64,000 nucleotides of DNA from Verrucomicrobiia bacterium (GCA_026125285.1 JAHCLO010000018.1:1-64000), one strand, 5' to 3'; positions 17,883-29,198 are shown, counted from the first letter of the stretch. Numbers and translations are program-made. The notes: generated by a model from the letters alone, not told the origin.

Positions 17883-18290
17883 CTATCGGCCCTGACGCCG
17901 CTTGACTTTCAACTGCGCCAGTGAATGAGCCAGCGCGGCGTTCACGCGGGCCACTTCCTCATCATCCAGTTTCTCACCCAACCGACTCTCGGCTCGTCGG
18001 CGGGCTTCTTCGGCGGCGGCTTCGTCAATGTTTTCCGCCCGGATGGCCATGTCGGTCAGGACCGCCACCCGGTCCCCGGTGATCTCCACAAAGCCATCAC
18101 CCACGGCCAGGAAGAAATCCTCCGCGCCCTTGCGTACGACGATTTCCCCGGCGGACAACTGCGTCATCAACGGGACGTGCTGGGGGTAAATGCCCATTTC
18201 GCCTTCGACCCCCGGCAGCGTGACCATGTCCACGTCGTCGGAGAAGATCTTCGCGTCCGGGGTGACGATTTCGAGTTTGAGCGTGGCCAT
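17883..18290 (-). CDS. atpC: ATP synthase epsilon subunit
   Basis: This 135-residue central-stalk subunit of F1 couples gamma rotation and can inhibit ATP hydrolysis. The N-terminal beta-sandwich is clear (LKLEIVTPDAKIFSDDVDMVTLPGVEGEMGI, in pieces), with GDGFVEITGDRVAVLTDMA. A helical C-terminal hairpin (EARRRAESRLGEKLDDEEVARVNAALAH) follows. It is the last gene of the atp operon, 73 bases after atpD. Confidence 0.95.
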   Translation of the reverse strand: MATLKLEIVTPDAKIFSDDVDMVTLPGVEGEMGIYPQHVPLMTQLSAGEIVVRKGAEDFFLAVGDGFVEITGDRVAVLTDMAIRAENIDEAAAEEARRRAESRLGEKLDDEEVARVNAALAHSLAQLKVKRRQGR

Positions 18291-18363
18291 TTGTGCTTGA
18301 AAACGTTGAATCGCGCAAGCGGTCGAACCCTTGAACCGGCGACCGGTTCAATGATTCACCGAA

Positions 18364-19827
<1,464 letters not shown>

Positions 19828-20709
19828 CTAATTGCCCAACGCCATCTGGGCGGTGGTGATTTCCAAAAGTTCCTTGGTGATGTTGGCCTGCCGCAATTTG
19901 TTGTAATCCAGCGTCAGGTCCTTGATCAACTGTTTGGCATTGTCGGTGGCGTTCTTCATGGCCACCATGCGGGAACTGTGCTCCGAGGCCTTGGCTTCGA
20001 GCAGGACCTGGTAAACCTGAAAATTGAGATAATGCGGCAGCAGTTCGCCCAGGACCTTGTCGGCGCCCGGCTCGAAGAGGTATTCCAAGGGTGACTTCTC
20101 CAACGTCGCGCCGAGCGCGCGGCTGTCAACGCCCGCACTGACGGCTTTCAGTTCGCCGATCGGCAGCAGGGGCAGGGCCTCTGGTTTCTGGGTGAGGGTG
20201 TTGACGAAATTGGTGAACAGGATGTCCACATGGTCCACTTCGCCTTTGACGAACATTTCCTGAATGAACCGGGAGACGGCACGCGCCTCCCCAAACTGCG
20301 GGGAATCTTTGTAGGTGAATTCGGCCGCCAGCGTGCGCCGTGTGCGGGCCACGAACTGTGATCCCTTGCGCCCCGCGCACACAAACACCGTCGTATCCTT
20401 GGAAAACTTCGCCGCCTCCCGCATCAGGTTCGAGTTCAGGGCGCCGCACAACCCCTTGTCGGTGCTGACCAACAACACGGCGCGCTTGCGTACGTCCCGC
20501 TTCGCCATCAACGGGTGGGTGAAGTCGCCGGCGTGCTCGGCCACGTGGGCGAGCATGTTGTTCATGAGGGCGGCATAGGGACGGCCCGCCAGCGCCAATT
20601 GCTGGGCCTTGCGCATCTTGGACGAGGCGACCATCTGCATGGCTCGCGTAATCTGCGCCGTGTTCTTGACCGACTTGATGCGTCGGCGGATGTCGCGGGT
20701 ACTGGGCAT
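19828..20709 (-). CDS. atpG: ATP synthase gamma subunit
   Basis: This 293-residue rotor shaft of F1 has the N-terminal helix MPSTRDIRRRIKSVKNTAQITRAMQMVA and the C-terminal helix SSRMVAMKNATDNAKQLIKDLTLDYNKLRQANITKELLEI, which form the coiled coil. The central VSTDKGLCGALNSNL motif is present. It starts four bases after the stop of an ORF6N-domain gene that separates it from atpA. Confidence 0.96.
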   Translation of the reverse strand: MPSTRDIRRRIKSVKNTAQITRAMQMVASSKMRKAQQLALAGRPYAALMNNMLAHVAEHAGDFTHPLMAKRDVRKRAVLLVSTDKGLCGALNSNLMREAAKFSKDTTVFVCAGRKGSQFVARTRRTLAAEFTYKDSPQFGEARAVSRFIQEMFVKGEVDHVDILFTNFVNTLTQKPEALPLLPIGELKAVSAGVDSRALGATLEKSPLEYLFEPGADKVLGELLPHYLNFQVYQVLLEAKASEHSSRMVAMKNATDNAKQLIKDLTLDYNKLRQANITKELLEITTAQMALGN

Positions 20710-20713
20710 GAAA

Positions 20714-21283
20714 CTAGTTTCGTGATGCGGGTCTCACCCGATAGGGTGGCGCGCTTTCGCGCAAAAATCCGATTTGTCGGCGGTTCTCCGGCAGCGGCGG
20801 CTCGACCAACTGCCGGATCGCTTCAAACAGATTCTGAATTGCCTCGTCGTGGCCGGCGATGCGGCCCTCCAACTCGGCCAGTTTTCCCGCCAGCTCCTTG
20901 TGCGCGGCCAACTGTTCGCGCATTGAGACGAAGACCTGCACCACGCGAATGCTGGCCTCGATCGCCGTCTTGCTCCGCAGGACATTCGAGAGCTGCAACG
21001 CGCCATGCTCGGTGAAGACCCAGGGTAATTTGCGGCGTCCTCCCCGCCTACCTTTTGATATCGCATTCTGCGACATCAAACGCGCAAACTCCTCAGGAGC
21101 AAGCTGAAATGCAAAGACAGCCGGAAACCGATTACGATTCCTCTGGAACTGTTCGTTCAAACGCGTTGTGCTAACCCCATACACTTTTGCCAAATCGGAA
21201 TCGAGCATCATGCGCTGCCCGCGGACGAGGAAGATCAACTCCTCAATCCTGCGAACTGGCGTCATTGCTGTCTCGTTAGCCAT
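20714..21283 (-). CDS. ORF6N-domain protein inserted in the ATP synthase operon
   Basis: The 189-residue product starts with an ORF6N domain (about 10-100: RRIEELIFLVRGQRMMLDSDLAKVYGV..., RFPAVFAFQLAPEE, FTEHGALQLSNVLRS). A coiled-coil helix (about 105-150) and a short basic tail follow. ORF6N domains are found in phage and mobile-element proteins and probably bind DNA; they play no role in ATP synthase. The gene sits between atpA and atpG, in the same direction, with only four bases to atpG and 71 to atpA. The start is taken at ATG 21283, but ATG 21265 is also possible. It looks like a later insertion that preserved operon transcription. Confidence 0.85.
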   Translation of the reverse strand: MANETAMTPVRRIEELIFLVRGQRMMLDSDLAKVYGVSTTRLNEQFQRNRNRFPAVFAFQLAPEEFARLMSQNAISKGRRGGRRKLPWVFTEHGALQLSNVLRSKTAIEASIRVVQVFVSMREQLAAHKELAGKLAELEGRIAGHDEAIQNLFEAIRQLVEPPLPENRRQIGFLRESAPPYRVRPASRN

Positions 21284-21354
21284 AGTTCTGTTATTCAACG
21301 ATTCGCGATTTTATGTCGCAGTCAGCGACCTCAAGATGTCTCATCCTCGGATGC

Positions 21355-22887
21355 TTACCGGTAGGTCTGCTTGAATTCGGTAACCGCTCCTTTCAATTCG
21401 CCGGCGAGCGCTTCGGTGATCGCTTTCTCATTGCGGATCTTCGTCAACAGGTCGGCTTTGCGGGTGGTCAGGAAATCCGTCAGCTTCTCCTGGCAATCCT
21501 TGACCTTGTCCACTGCCACGTCGTCAAAGAAGTTGTTCTGCACCGCCCACAGCACCGCCGCCTGGATTTCCACGGAAATGGGGTTGTATTGGGGCTGTTT
21601 GAAAATCTCCACCACGCGCTTGCCGCGTTCGAGGATGGCTTGGGTCTTGGCATCAAGGTCCGAACCGAACTGGGCAAACGCCGCCAGTTCGCGGAATTGC
21701 GCCAGATCGCCTTTGATACGGCCAGCCACCTGTTTCATGGCTTTGATCTGTGCCGCCGAACCAACGCGGCTGACCGACAGACCCACCGAGATCGCCGGAC
21801 GCACGCCCTGATAAAACAGGTCGGTTTCCAGGTAAATCTGCCCGTCGGTGATCGAAATCACGTTGGTGGGAATGTACGCCGACACGTCGCCGGCCTGGGT
21901 TTCGATGATCGGCAGTGCTGTGAGCGAACCATTCCCGTATTTTTCACCGACCCGCGCTGAACGTTCGAGCAGGCGGCTGTGAAGATAGAACACGTCGCCG
22001 GGATAGGCTTCGCGACCGGAAGGGCGTTTCAGCACGAGCGAAACCTGCCGGTAGGCCACGGCTTGCTTGGAGAGATCATCATAAATGATCAGCGCATCCA
22101 TGCCATTGTCCATGAACCACTCACCCATGGCCGCGCCGGCAAAGGGGGCGAGATATTGATTGGCGGCGGAATCGGACGCGGCCGCCACCACCACGATGGT
22201 GTCTTCCATCGCGCCGGCTTTTTCGAGTTCCGCGATGACCCGGGCGATGTTTGACTGTTTCTGACCGATGGCGACGTAAATATTGTGCATCGGGCGGAAA
22301 CCCGGGTCGCCGGACTCGCGGCCCACTTTGTTGATGCGCGCCTGGTTGATCATCGTATCCACGCCAATCGTGGTTTTGCCGGTCGAGCGGTCGCCAATGA
22401 TCAACTCGCGCTGGCCCCGACCAATGGGGATCATCGCGTCAATGGCCATAATACCCGTTTGCACAGGCTGGCTCACGGATTTGCGCTTGATGATGCCGGG
22501 CGCAATTTTCTCGACCGGATAGAAGGCGCTCTCCTTGATCGGACCTTTGCCATCCACGGGACGACCGAGGGCATCCACCACGCGGCCCAACAAGCCCTTG
22601 CCCACCGGGACGGACAACAGCTTGCCGGTGGTTTTGACCTCGTCGCCTTCGCTTACCGAGAGGTAATCACCCAAAATGATTGCACCGACTTCGGTTTCTT
22701 CCAGGTTGAGCGCCAGCCCCACCACGCCGTTGCCGAAGTCGAGCATCTCGTTGAGCATGGCATCGGTGAGACCTTCGATCTTCGCCACGCCGTCGGAGAT
22801 TTCGCGAACGATGCCGACATTCTGCTTCTCGACCGACGTCTTTACGCCGGCTATCTGGGCTTCAATTTCCTGCAATAGATTGCTCAT
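21355..22887 (-). CDS. atpA: ATP synthase alpha subunit
   Basis: This 510-residue non-catalytic nucleotide-binding F1 subunit has the P-loop region [19 protein letters not shown]. Segments such as [34 protein letters not shown] and [39 protein letters not shown] are standard. Length is normal. The next atp gene, atpG, is displaced by the ORF6N gene. Confidence 0.97.
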   Translation of the reverse strand: MSNLLQEIEAQIAGVKTSVEKQNVGIVREISDGVAKIEGLTDAMLNEMLDFGNGVVGLALNLEETEVGAIILGDYLSVSEGDEVKTTGKLLSVPVGKGLLGRVVDALGRPVDGKGPIKESAFYPVEKIAPGIIKRKSVSQPVQTGIMAIDAMIPIGRGQRELIIGDRSTGKTTIGVDTMINQARINKVGRESGDPGFRPMHNIYVAIGQKQSNIARVIAELEKAGAMEDTIVVVAAASDSAANQYLAPFAGAAMGEWFMDNGMDALIIYDDLSKQAVAYRQVSLVLKRPSGREAYPGDVFYLHSRLLERSARVGEKYGNGSLTALPIIETQAGDVSAYIPTNVISITDGQIYLETDLFYQGVRPAISVGLSVSRVGSAAQIKAMKQVAGRIKGDLAQFRELAAFAQFGSDLDAKTQAILERGKRVVEIFKQPQYNPISVEIQAAVLWAVQNNFFDDVAVDKVKDCQEKLTDFLTTRKADLLTKIRNEKAITEALAGELKGAVTEFKQTYR

Positions 22888-22967
22888 AGTTGTTCAAATC
22901 GCTGGCCGCTTGCGGAACCCCGGGAAACGCCGGAAGCTCCTCCGGCGACCGAGGGATCCGGCGGTCC

Positions 22968-23360
22968 TCAAAAACTGCTTTCGAGCGCGTTCAAGCGCGC
23001 CCGGATACTGCCGTCAAAAACGTCGCTGCCCACCTGCACCCGCAGGCCGCCAATCAACGCCGGGTTCACGCCGAACGTCACCGTCAACCCAGGGCCGTAA
23101 CGTTGTGCCAGATTCGCGGTCACCGAAGTCCTGAGTGAATCGGCCACGGCCACGGCGCTGTCCACCCGCGCGGTGCGGCGCTCCAAATCCAGTTTCACCA
23201 ACCGCTGGAAGTGCGAAAGGATGGCCAGAAAACCACGAGGTTTGCGGGCAATCACCGCGCCGACCGTCTGGCGGACGCGGTTTTCATCCAGCAGCCCGTT
23301 GACCAGACAGGCGCGAAACAACTGCTTGGCGTCGCGGCGGGCTTGTTTGGTGAGCTTCAT
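22968..23360 (-). CDS. atpH: ATP synthase delta subunit (short form)
   Basis: This 130-residue peripheral-stalk subunit links F1 to the b subunits. The C-terminal half is well marked (VGSDVFDGSIRARLNALE, with VTFGVNPALIGGLRVQVG before it). The usual bacterial protein is about 175-185 residues, so about 45-50 residues of the N-terminal helical domain are absent. No in-frame upstream extension is available before atpF. It lies between atpF and atpA, as is usual. Confidence 0.9.
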   Translation of the reverse strand: MKLTKQARRDAKQLFRACLVNGLLDENRVRQTVGAVIARKPRGFLAILSHFQRLVKLDLERRTARVDSAVAVADSLRTSVTANLAQRYGPGLTVTFGVNPALIGGLRVQVGSDVFDGSIRARLNALESSF

Positions 23361-23372
23361 GGCGCGGCGGGA

Positions 23373-23876
23373 TCAGTTCGCGGCGAGTTGGCGGTTGGTT
23401 TCCTCGGCCAGCCGCTGCTGATCGTCGGTGGTCAAGACCTTGCCCGTGACGCGGGCGGTGGTGCTGACCACGAGCCGCCCAACTTCGCGCCGTAACTCGG
23501 TCTTCATGCGGGCCAGTTCCGCTTCGTTCGCCTGCCGTGCTTTGGCAATGATGTCATTGGCGGTGGCAATGGCCTTCTGCGTCTCCTGCTCAAGAATTCG
23601 GGCCGCCGACGTCCGGGCTTCTTCGATCAGTTTGTTGCCTTGCGTCCCGGCCTCGTTAAGGATTTCCTGCGACTTGGTCCGGGCGTTCGCCAGCTCCTGC
23701 TTGACCTGGTCGGCGTTGGTCATGCTCTCGGCGATCTTTTCGCGCCGCAATTCGAGCATGTTGAGCACCGGCTTGTAAGCCCATTTCCACAGGACAAACA
23801 TGACGATCGCGAAGTTGATCGTCTGTGCGATCAACTTCGGCAGGTCAATTCCCAGAGTATGCAGGGTCTCACCCAT
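23373..23876 (-). CDS. atpF: ATP synthase b subunit
   Basis: This 167-residue peripheral-stalk subunit has an N-terminal membrane helix (LIAQTINFAIVMFVLWKWAY, about residues 15-34), PVLNMLELRREKI, and then a long charged coiled coil to the C-terminus. An alternative TTG two codons upstream exists, but ATG 23876 is preferred. It is 12 bases from both neighbours, in the conserved order c-b-delta. Confidence 0.94.
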   Translation of the reverse strand: MGETLHTLGIDLPKLIAQTINFAIVMFVLWKWAYKPVLNMLELRREKIAESMTNADQVKQELANARTKSQEILNEAGTQGNKLIEEARTSAARILEQETQKAIATANDIIAKARQANEAELARMKTELRREVGRLVVSTTARVTGKVLTTDDQQRLAEETNRQLAAN

Positions 23877-23888
23877 AACCAACGAGCG

Positions 23889-24095
23889 TTAGCGAGCCAC
23901 GACAAAGTAGATCAGGATGGCCAGACCTTCGGCGAGCGCCATACCGATCAGGGCGGTGGTGAAGACTTTGCCGAAAGCGCCAGGATTGCGTCCAATGGCT
24001 TCTGCGGCTTTGGCGGCAGCGATACCGACGCCCAAGGCGGCGCCCATGCCGACCAGGCCGATGGGAAGGTTGCCAGAGAGTTCTGCGAGCATCAT
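23889..24095 (-). CDS. atpE: ATP synthase c subunit
   Basis: This 68-residue proteolipid has two hydrophobic helices joined by the polar loop motif GRNPGAFGKVF. The ion-binding glutamate lies in the second helix (GMALAEGLAILIYFV). The surrounding residues lack the glutamine/serine/threonine pattern of sodium-binding rings, so a proton-driven enzyme is likely. Two adjacent ATG codons (24095 and 24092) can start it. Confidence 0.95.
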   Translation of the reverse strand: MMLAELSGNLPIGLVGMGAALGVGIAAAKAAEAIGRNPGAFGKVFTTALIGMALAEGLAILIYFVVAR

Positions 24096-24173
24096 ACGGT
24101 TACTTTGGTTGTTTGGTTTTGTGTTTGTGTTACGACAGCCGTCCGCGCTTGAGCACGGTCCCGGCTGCAAATT

Positions 24174-25052
24174 TTAATGATGATCCTTCGCGCCATGCGA
24201 TTCGTCGTCACTGTGCGAGCATAGCGTGCCGATGAAGGCAATGGATAATAGGGTGAACACCAGCGCCTGCACGACCGCCACAAGCAATTCCAAGAAATAG
24301 AAAGGTAGCGCCCCGATGCCCAGCGGCGAATTGGTGAGCATGATCGTCAACACGCTTTCGCCGCCATAGATGTTGCCATAGAGCCGCATGGCCAGCGCCA
24401 CGGGCCGAATGCAAATCGAAATGACTTCGATCAGGCCGATGAAAATGAAGATCAGCGACAGCGGTATCACGATCAACCCCTTCATGCCACCCTTGACGCC
24501 GAAGATGTGCTTCACCAGTCCTAGCGGTCCGTTGTATTTCAAGGCCCACCAGGTACTCATCACGAAGAACACCGCAGCCATGGCCACGGTCATGTTGGCA
24601 TCCGCCGTGGGCGGCCGGAATATAGGGTTGCCATTCCATTTAATGCTGCCAACACCGGGCAGCAGGCCCATCAGATTGGACACCACGATGAACAGGAAGA
24701 ACGTAGCCACCAGTGGAAACACCCAGCGCGCCACCTTGGGCTCGAGCAATCCCTTCGTCAGTTCCTCCAAACCTTCGACGGCCGCCTCCACGATATTCTG
24801 CACGCCCGACGGTACCTCACCCATTTTCCGCGTACCGGCGCGAATAACAAAAAAGATCACTGCCGCCACCACCCAGGTATAAATCATGGAGTTGGTTACC
24901 GGCAACGGGCCGACATGAAACAACGTCGGCGCATCCGGCGAGACGGAGTGACTGGCATGGTCACCGTCCTTGCCGGCGCCAAGCGCCGAAGTTGCCACCG
25001 GCAGGACCGCTGCCAGCAGGAAGCACACGATTATAATTCTGAGAGATCGCAT
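24174..25052 (-). CDS. atpB: ATP synthase a subunit
   Basis: This 292-residue membrane subunit contains the proton half-channels. The essential arginine appears in the late-helix motif IRPVALAMRLYGNIYGGE. Other helices (WVFPLVATFFLFIVVSNLMG; GLIVIPLSLIFIFIGLIEVI) are clear, and a histidine-rich tail ends the protein. An N-terminal signal-like segment (MRSLRIIIVCFLLAAVLPVA) precedes the first conserved helix. I chose ATG 25052, which puts that segment at the N-terminus; ATG 25079 would add nine residues. It is the first gene of the atp operon. The 288 bases upstream, to 25340, hold no gene I can support. Confidence 0.93.
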   Translation of the reverse strand: MRSLRIIIVCFLLAAVLPVATSALGAGKDGDHASHSVSPDAPTLFHVGPLPVTNSMIYTWVVAAVIFFVIRAGTRKMGEVPSGVQNIVEAAVEGLEELTKGLLEPKVARWVFPLVATFFLFIVVSNLMGLLPGVGSIKWNGNPIFRPPTADANMTVAMAAVFFVMSTWWALKYNGPLGLVKHIFGVKGGMKGLIVIPLSLIFIFIGLIEVISICIRPVALAMRLYGNIYGGESVLTIMLTNSPLGIGALPFYFLELLVAVVQALVFTLLSIAFIGTLCSHSDDESHGAKDHH

Positions 25053-25340
25053 TGATCCAATCACGACGTTCACGGCCATTCGAATCGTGGTCGGTTACGC
25101 CGACCGTCCGCCGGAAGCCGCGAGAAACTGCCGAGGCGTGAATTGTTTCACAAGCATAATTTTCACCCCGGCGGGTTGTTGAGTTGTCTAATCGTCGTTG
25201 TGAGAACTCCTTCAATGCTCGGGCGGCAAGTCGCGCATCCAGACTTTGATCGCTCATAGCCCCGAGGTCGGTCGAGCAGGAGAGAACTTGGGTCAGGTGA
25301 GCAGGACCTCTGATTTTGCAGCCGTCGCTGGCGCGAGCGG

Positions 25341-26348
25341 TTACGGGCTGCCACCGAGACCCAGTTCCGCCGGGGTGCGGCGTGTGAGACCGAAACTGAA
25401 GGACTGCCCATCGTAAAAACGTTCGCGCAACTCGAAGTTCTCGAAGGAGACGCCGCCCGGAATGGGTCGCCGGCTCCTCCAATACGTATAACGGGCATTG
25501 ACGGCGGCGTGCAAGTCGTCCCGCGCGGTTGCGCGCGGCTTTTTCCAATACTGCGTCACATTGAATCCGCCGTAATGCCAGAGCCGCGAACCGGGAAAAG
25601 GGAACACCGTAGCCGGGTTGGTTTCATCGGTGGTGACCGCCACCAGCAGGTTACCGGCAAGAGTACGTGCCAGCCGGTCCCGTGCAAAATAGCTATGCGG
25701 CGCAAAATCAGTGCCGCGGTGTTCAGCATAAAGTTCCAGGCAATTGATGGTTTCGTCCGCCAGCCAGAGTTGTCGGGCGCGCGCCAGGTTGCCCATCGTG
25801 GCGGTAAGGATGCAGTATTCCATCTCCGCGCTGTTCGTCTCCGCATGGACGGTCAACTGGATCTCATCCGGAGCGTCGCTGCACTGAGAAATCACCAGTC
25901 GTACGATGGCACCATTTTCAAACGGCTCGACGGCGAGGCTTACCTCGAGTTGTTCAGCCCCTGACGGCAGGCGGCGGAGGGTGCCGGGAATCAGGGCAGA
26001 TGATTCGGCGTTGGTGTCGCCCACCGCCCAGAACCGTTTGCCCTGGATGCCGTCAAGGTGGCTGCGCTCCAATTCGCTGAAGCCTTTGCGGCCTCTTACC
26101 ACCGGCTCGACGGCGATGAAATTGACCAGGTCATAACCGCCATTGGTGAGGATGGGATACCCGAGGCGGATCAGCCCGCGCGGTTCACTGTTCGCTCGGA
26201 ATCCGCCCGGTGCCACCGCCCAAAGCAGCCCGCCGCGCACCCCCCAGACCGGCTGGTTTGTGTTCATGCCGGCGCGCACCCAGTCCGCCGCGTACGACGC
26301 CGGAGGCATGGAAGAAACCAAAAGCAAAATCAGGCAACCGACACGCAT
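25341..26348 (-). CDS. Secreted protein of unknown function
   Basis: The 335-residue product has a typical signal peptide (MRVGCLILLLVSSMPPASYA, cleavage near ADW) and a beta-rich body with many aromatic residues (WAVAPGGFR, YDLVNFIAVEPVVRGRKGFSELE, FPGSRLWHYGGFN). I do not recognise the family. The ATG at 26348 is chosen for the signal peptide, although the frame is open further upstream. It diverges from the spermidine-synthase-like gene at 26479. The 130 bases between them would hold both promoters. Confidence 0.65.
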   Translation of the reverse strand: MRVGCLILLLVSSMPPASYAADWVRAGMNTNQPVWGVRGGLLWAVAPGGFRANSEPRGLIRLGYPILTNGGYDLVNFIAVEPVVRGRKGFSELERSHLDGIQGKRFWAVGDTNAESSALIPGTLRRLPSGAEQLEVSLAVEPFENGAIVRLVISQCSDAPDEIQLTVHAETNSAEMEYCILTATMGNLARARQLWLADETINCLELYAEHRGTDFAPHSYFARDRLARTLAGNLLVAVTTDETNPATVFPFPGSRLWHYGGFNVTQYWKKPRATARDDLHAAVNARYTYWRSRRPIPGGVSFENFELRERFYDGQSFSFGLTRRTPAELGLGGSP

Positions 26349-26478
26349 GGCCGGAAGAAGATAGGGCAGCATTGGAAACGAAACCAGCGGGAGTTGAGGT
26401 GGCAGGATGGATCTCGGTTTGGCGACAAACGACAGTCCGAACTGGCGTTGCCTGAGATCATTTTGCAGACTGCGCCGC

Positions 26479-28773
26479 ATGTTTGTTTACGCACTGCCGA
26501 TCTTTACCGGTGCGTTCCTCCTTTTCCAAGTTCAACCGCTCATTGGCAAGTCTATCCTCCCGTGGTTTGGCGGTGCGCCGGGAGTCTGGACCACCTGCAT
26601 GTTGTTTTTTCAGGTTCTGCTGCTGGCCGGCTATGCCTACGCGCATTTCCTCTCGCGCTGGTTCCAACCCCGCGGTCAGGTGATCGTGCATCTGGGGTTG
26701 CTGTTGATGGGGTTGGCAGTCTCCCAGGTCACCCCCGACGATTCCTGGAAACCACACGACACCGAGCATCCGACCCTGGACATTTTGGTGCTGCTGACGG
26801 CGTGTCTGGGTCTGCCCTACTTCCTCCTCGCGTCCACGGGTCCGCTGATGCAGCAATGGTTCAGCCGGACGAACTCGGGCGTGTCGCCCTACCGGCTGTA
26901 TGCCTTGTCGAATGTCGGCTCGTTGCTGGCGCTGGTCAGCTATCCGTTCTTCTTCGAAACCCGGTTCACGCGCCAGATGCAGGCCGAACTCTGGACTTGG
27001 GGGTTTGGCGCGTACGTCCTGTTTTCCGTTTGCTGCGCCTGGTGGCTGTGGAGGAAGAATCCGGTGGAACCCGCCACTTCAATCGAAGCGGCACCCGCGG
27101 CCAAGCTCAATCCGCCGCCCCGCGATTCTCATCTGTCTAGGTTTGATCAACTCCTCTGGCTGCTGTTGCCCGCCTGCGCCTCGGTGCTGTTGCTCGCCAC
27201 CACCAACAAGATGTGCCAGGACGTGGCGGTGATTCCGTTTCTGTGGGTGCTGCCGCTGGCGCTCTATCTCCTGACTTTCATCATTTCTTTTGACAATCCG
27301 CGCTGGTATCGGCGCGGTCCGTTTGCCCTGGCACTCGTGGGCGCGCTGGGCGCAACGTGCTGGGCGCTGTTTCAGGGCACGGACGCCCCGCTCAAGCTCG
27401 AACTCGGGATCTACGCGTTCATGTTGTTCACCGGTTCCATGGTGTGTCACGGGGAACTGTACCGTCTCAAACCCAATCCGCGTCACTTGACGACCTTTTA
27501 TTTGCTGATTGCCGCTGGCGGAGCGCTGGGCGGGCTGTTCGTGGCGTTGATTGCACCGTTCATCTTCACCGATTATCACGAGTTACACTGGGGACTCCTC
27601 GCCTGCGGACTGTTGTTCACCGTGGTTTGCGCCCGGGAAAGAAGTTCCGAATACGGACGATGCTGGCGATGGCTGGCATGTATCCTGACGTTGCTGGGAT
27701 TTGCCGGGCTCGATCAAAGCCTGGCGTGGATGGGCGAGCGCTTGTCTGACTTTCCCGATAGCCTGATCGTGACCTTGCGTGCCGGACTCTGGAGCCTGCT
27801 CGCGGTGTGGGTGACGTTTTGGATCGGGCAGAAACGATTTGCCACGTTCCGAGGCTGGCAGGCATTGGTGTGCGCCTGGCTGGCGGTCGGGCTGCTGGCT
27901 TTGGCTTTGGCACTTCGCCTGGAAGCGCGGGATTCCGACGAAACCCTGCTGACCAAGTCGCGCGGCTTTTACGGCACACTGGCTGTCCATGAGTATCGCA
28001 AGGACGATCCGCTGGCGCATTATTACCTGCTGCAACACGGGCGCATCACCCACGGCTTGCAGTTCGTTGACCCGGAACTGGCCGCCTGGCCGACGAGTTA
28101 CTATGGACCGGGCAGCGGAATTTCGCTGGCAGTAGGTGCATTGCCGGAGGGCGGCAGGCGCATCGGCGTGGTGGGGCTTGGCACCGGTACCATGGCCATC
28201 TTTGGGCGGACGAATGATTATCTGCGAATATATGAGATCAATCCGCAAGTCGAGCGAGTGGCACGGTCCACTTTCAGTTACTTGAGCAACAGTCCCGCGC
28301 AGATAGAAATCGTCCTGGGCGACGCGCGGCTTTCCCTGGAGCGCGAGCCGCCGCAAGAATTTGACCTCCTGGCCCTGGACGCCTTCACCAGCGATGCGAT
28401 CCCGGTGCATCTGTTGACAAAAGAGGCGTTCGCGCTTTACGAACGCCACGTCAGCCCCCACGGCATCATCGCGGTGCATATCTCCAATCGTTACCTGAAC
28501 CTCGAACCGGTGGTCGCCAATGTCGCGCGCCATTTCAATTACCACCTCGCCGTCATTTCCTGGGAGGAAGGCAATAGCGACTATGAAGCGTGGGGTGATG
28601 AATGGGTGGACGAATGGTGGCTGTACTCCTCCACCTGGGTGTTGTTGAGCCGCAATGAGGAGATCATCAATGCCGCCGCGATTCGCGAGGCGGCCAGCCC
28701 CGTCAAAACCAACGCCGTCAACATCCCGCTTTGGACCGACGACTTCGCCAGCCTGTTTCAAATCCTCCAATAG
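26479..28773 (+). CDS. Fused membrane/spermidine synthase-like protein
   Basis: The 764-residue product has a membrane half with about ten hydrophobic helices (FVYALPIFTGAFLLFQVQPL at the start, PYFLLASTGPLMQQWFS, MFFGSMVCHGELY-like in the middle). A cytoplasmic methyltransferase-fold domain follows (about 545-740). That domain shows VVGLGTGTMAIFG, an acidic strand end IYEINPQVE, and DLLALDAFTSDAIPVHLLT, as in polyamine aminopropyltransferases. The substrate is not predictable, because proteins of this fusion type are poorly characterised. ATG 26479 is chosen at the first membrane helix. The gene appears monocistronic. Confidence 0.85.
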   Translation: MFVYALPIFTGAFLLFQVQPLIGKSILPWFGGAPGVWTTCMLFFQVLLLAGYAYAHFLSRWFQPRGQVIVHLGLLLMGLAVSQVTPDDSWKPHDTEHPTLDILVLLTACLGLPYFLLASTGPLMQQWFSRTNSGVSPYRLYALSNVGSLLALVSYPFFFETRFTRQMQAELWTWGFGAYVLFSVCCAWWLWRKNPVEPATSIEAAPAAKLNPPPRDSHLSRFDQLLWLLLPACASVLLLATTNKMCQDVAVIPFLWVLPLALYLLTFIISFDNPRWYRRGPFALALVGALGATCWALFQGTDAPLKLELGIYAFMLFTGSMVCHGELYRLKPNPRHLTTFYLLIAAGGALGGLFVALIAPFIFTDYHELHWGLLACGLLFTVVCARERSSEYGRCWRWLACILTLLGFAGLDQSLAWMGERLSDFPDSLIVTLRAGLWSLLAVWVTFWIGQKRFATFRGWQALVCAWLAVGLLALALALRLEARDSDETLLTKSRGFYGTLAVHEYRKDDPLAHYYLLQHGRITHGLQFVDPELAAWPTSYYGPGSGISLAVGALPEGGRRIGVVGLGTGTMAIFGRTNDYLRIYEINPQVERVARSTFSYLSNSPAQIEIVLGDARLSLEREPPQEFDLLALDAFTSDAIPVHLLTKEAFALYERHVSPHGIIAVHISNRYLNLEPVVANVARHFNYHLAVISWEEGNSDYEAWGDEWVDEWWLYSSTWVLLSRNEEIINAAAIREAASPVKTNAVNIPLWTDDFASLFQILQ

Positions 28774-28815
28774 CCGCGCACGCCGCCGCAACTCCGCGGG
28801 CCGCCAACGACCGGG

Positions 28816-29100
28816 TCAACTCTCGATGACGTTGATTTCCACCGGCTCCACGCTCACGCCGACCCGCTCCAGCCACCGGATGGCTGACTTGACTTCCGCG
28901 CGCTCGCCGTCGAGTTCGAGGCACACGATGCCAATTTCATCCGTGACGCTCGCCTGCCGGATGTTCGTCACGAGCTTGAACTTGTGGCCCAATTGCCAGA
29001 TGAGCGGCTTGGTGATGAGCTTGGGCGGATACATCAGCCACAGGCGCGTTTGCTGCGGGGTCTTGGCAGTTGTGGACGCGGTTTTCTTTTTCGTAGCCAT
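28816..29100 (-). CDS. NIL-domain protein
   Basis: This 94-residue protein has a lysine/threonine-rich start (about 1-17). A NIL domain follows (LMYPPKLITKPLIWQLGHKF, NIRQASVTDEIGIVCLELDG, AIRWLERVGVSVEPVE). This is the ferredoxin-like fold found at the C-terminus of the methionine transporter ATPase MetN and near homocysteine-synthesis genes. It follows the sulfur-carrier gene by about 100 bases in the same direction. With the SAM riboswitch upstream this points to sulfur amino-acid metabolism. A regulatory or electron/sulfur-delivery role is inference. Confidence 0.82.
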   Translation of the reverse strand: MATKKKTASTTAKTPQQTRLWLMYPPKLITKPLIWQLGHKFKLVTNIRQASVTDEIGIVCLELDGERAEVKSAIRWLERVGVSVEPVEINVIES

Positions 29101-29198
29101 AGATTTAATTAAAAATTAAAAATGCAAAATTAAAAATGGGAACACGCGTGCGCCTCTCGGCATTTTTTGATTTCTCATTCTGCCCTCTTCATTGGTTT

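Noticed and set aside
24961..25548. Minus-strand frame overlapping the start of atpB and the upstream gap
   Set aside because: No AtpI-like or other domain is seen; the part in the gap is not convincing as a gene.
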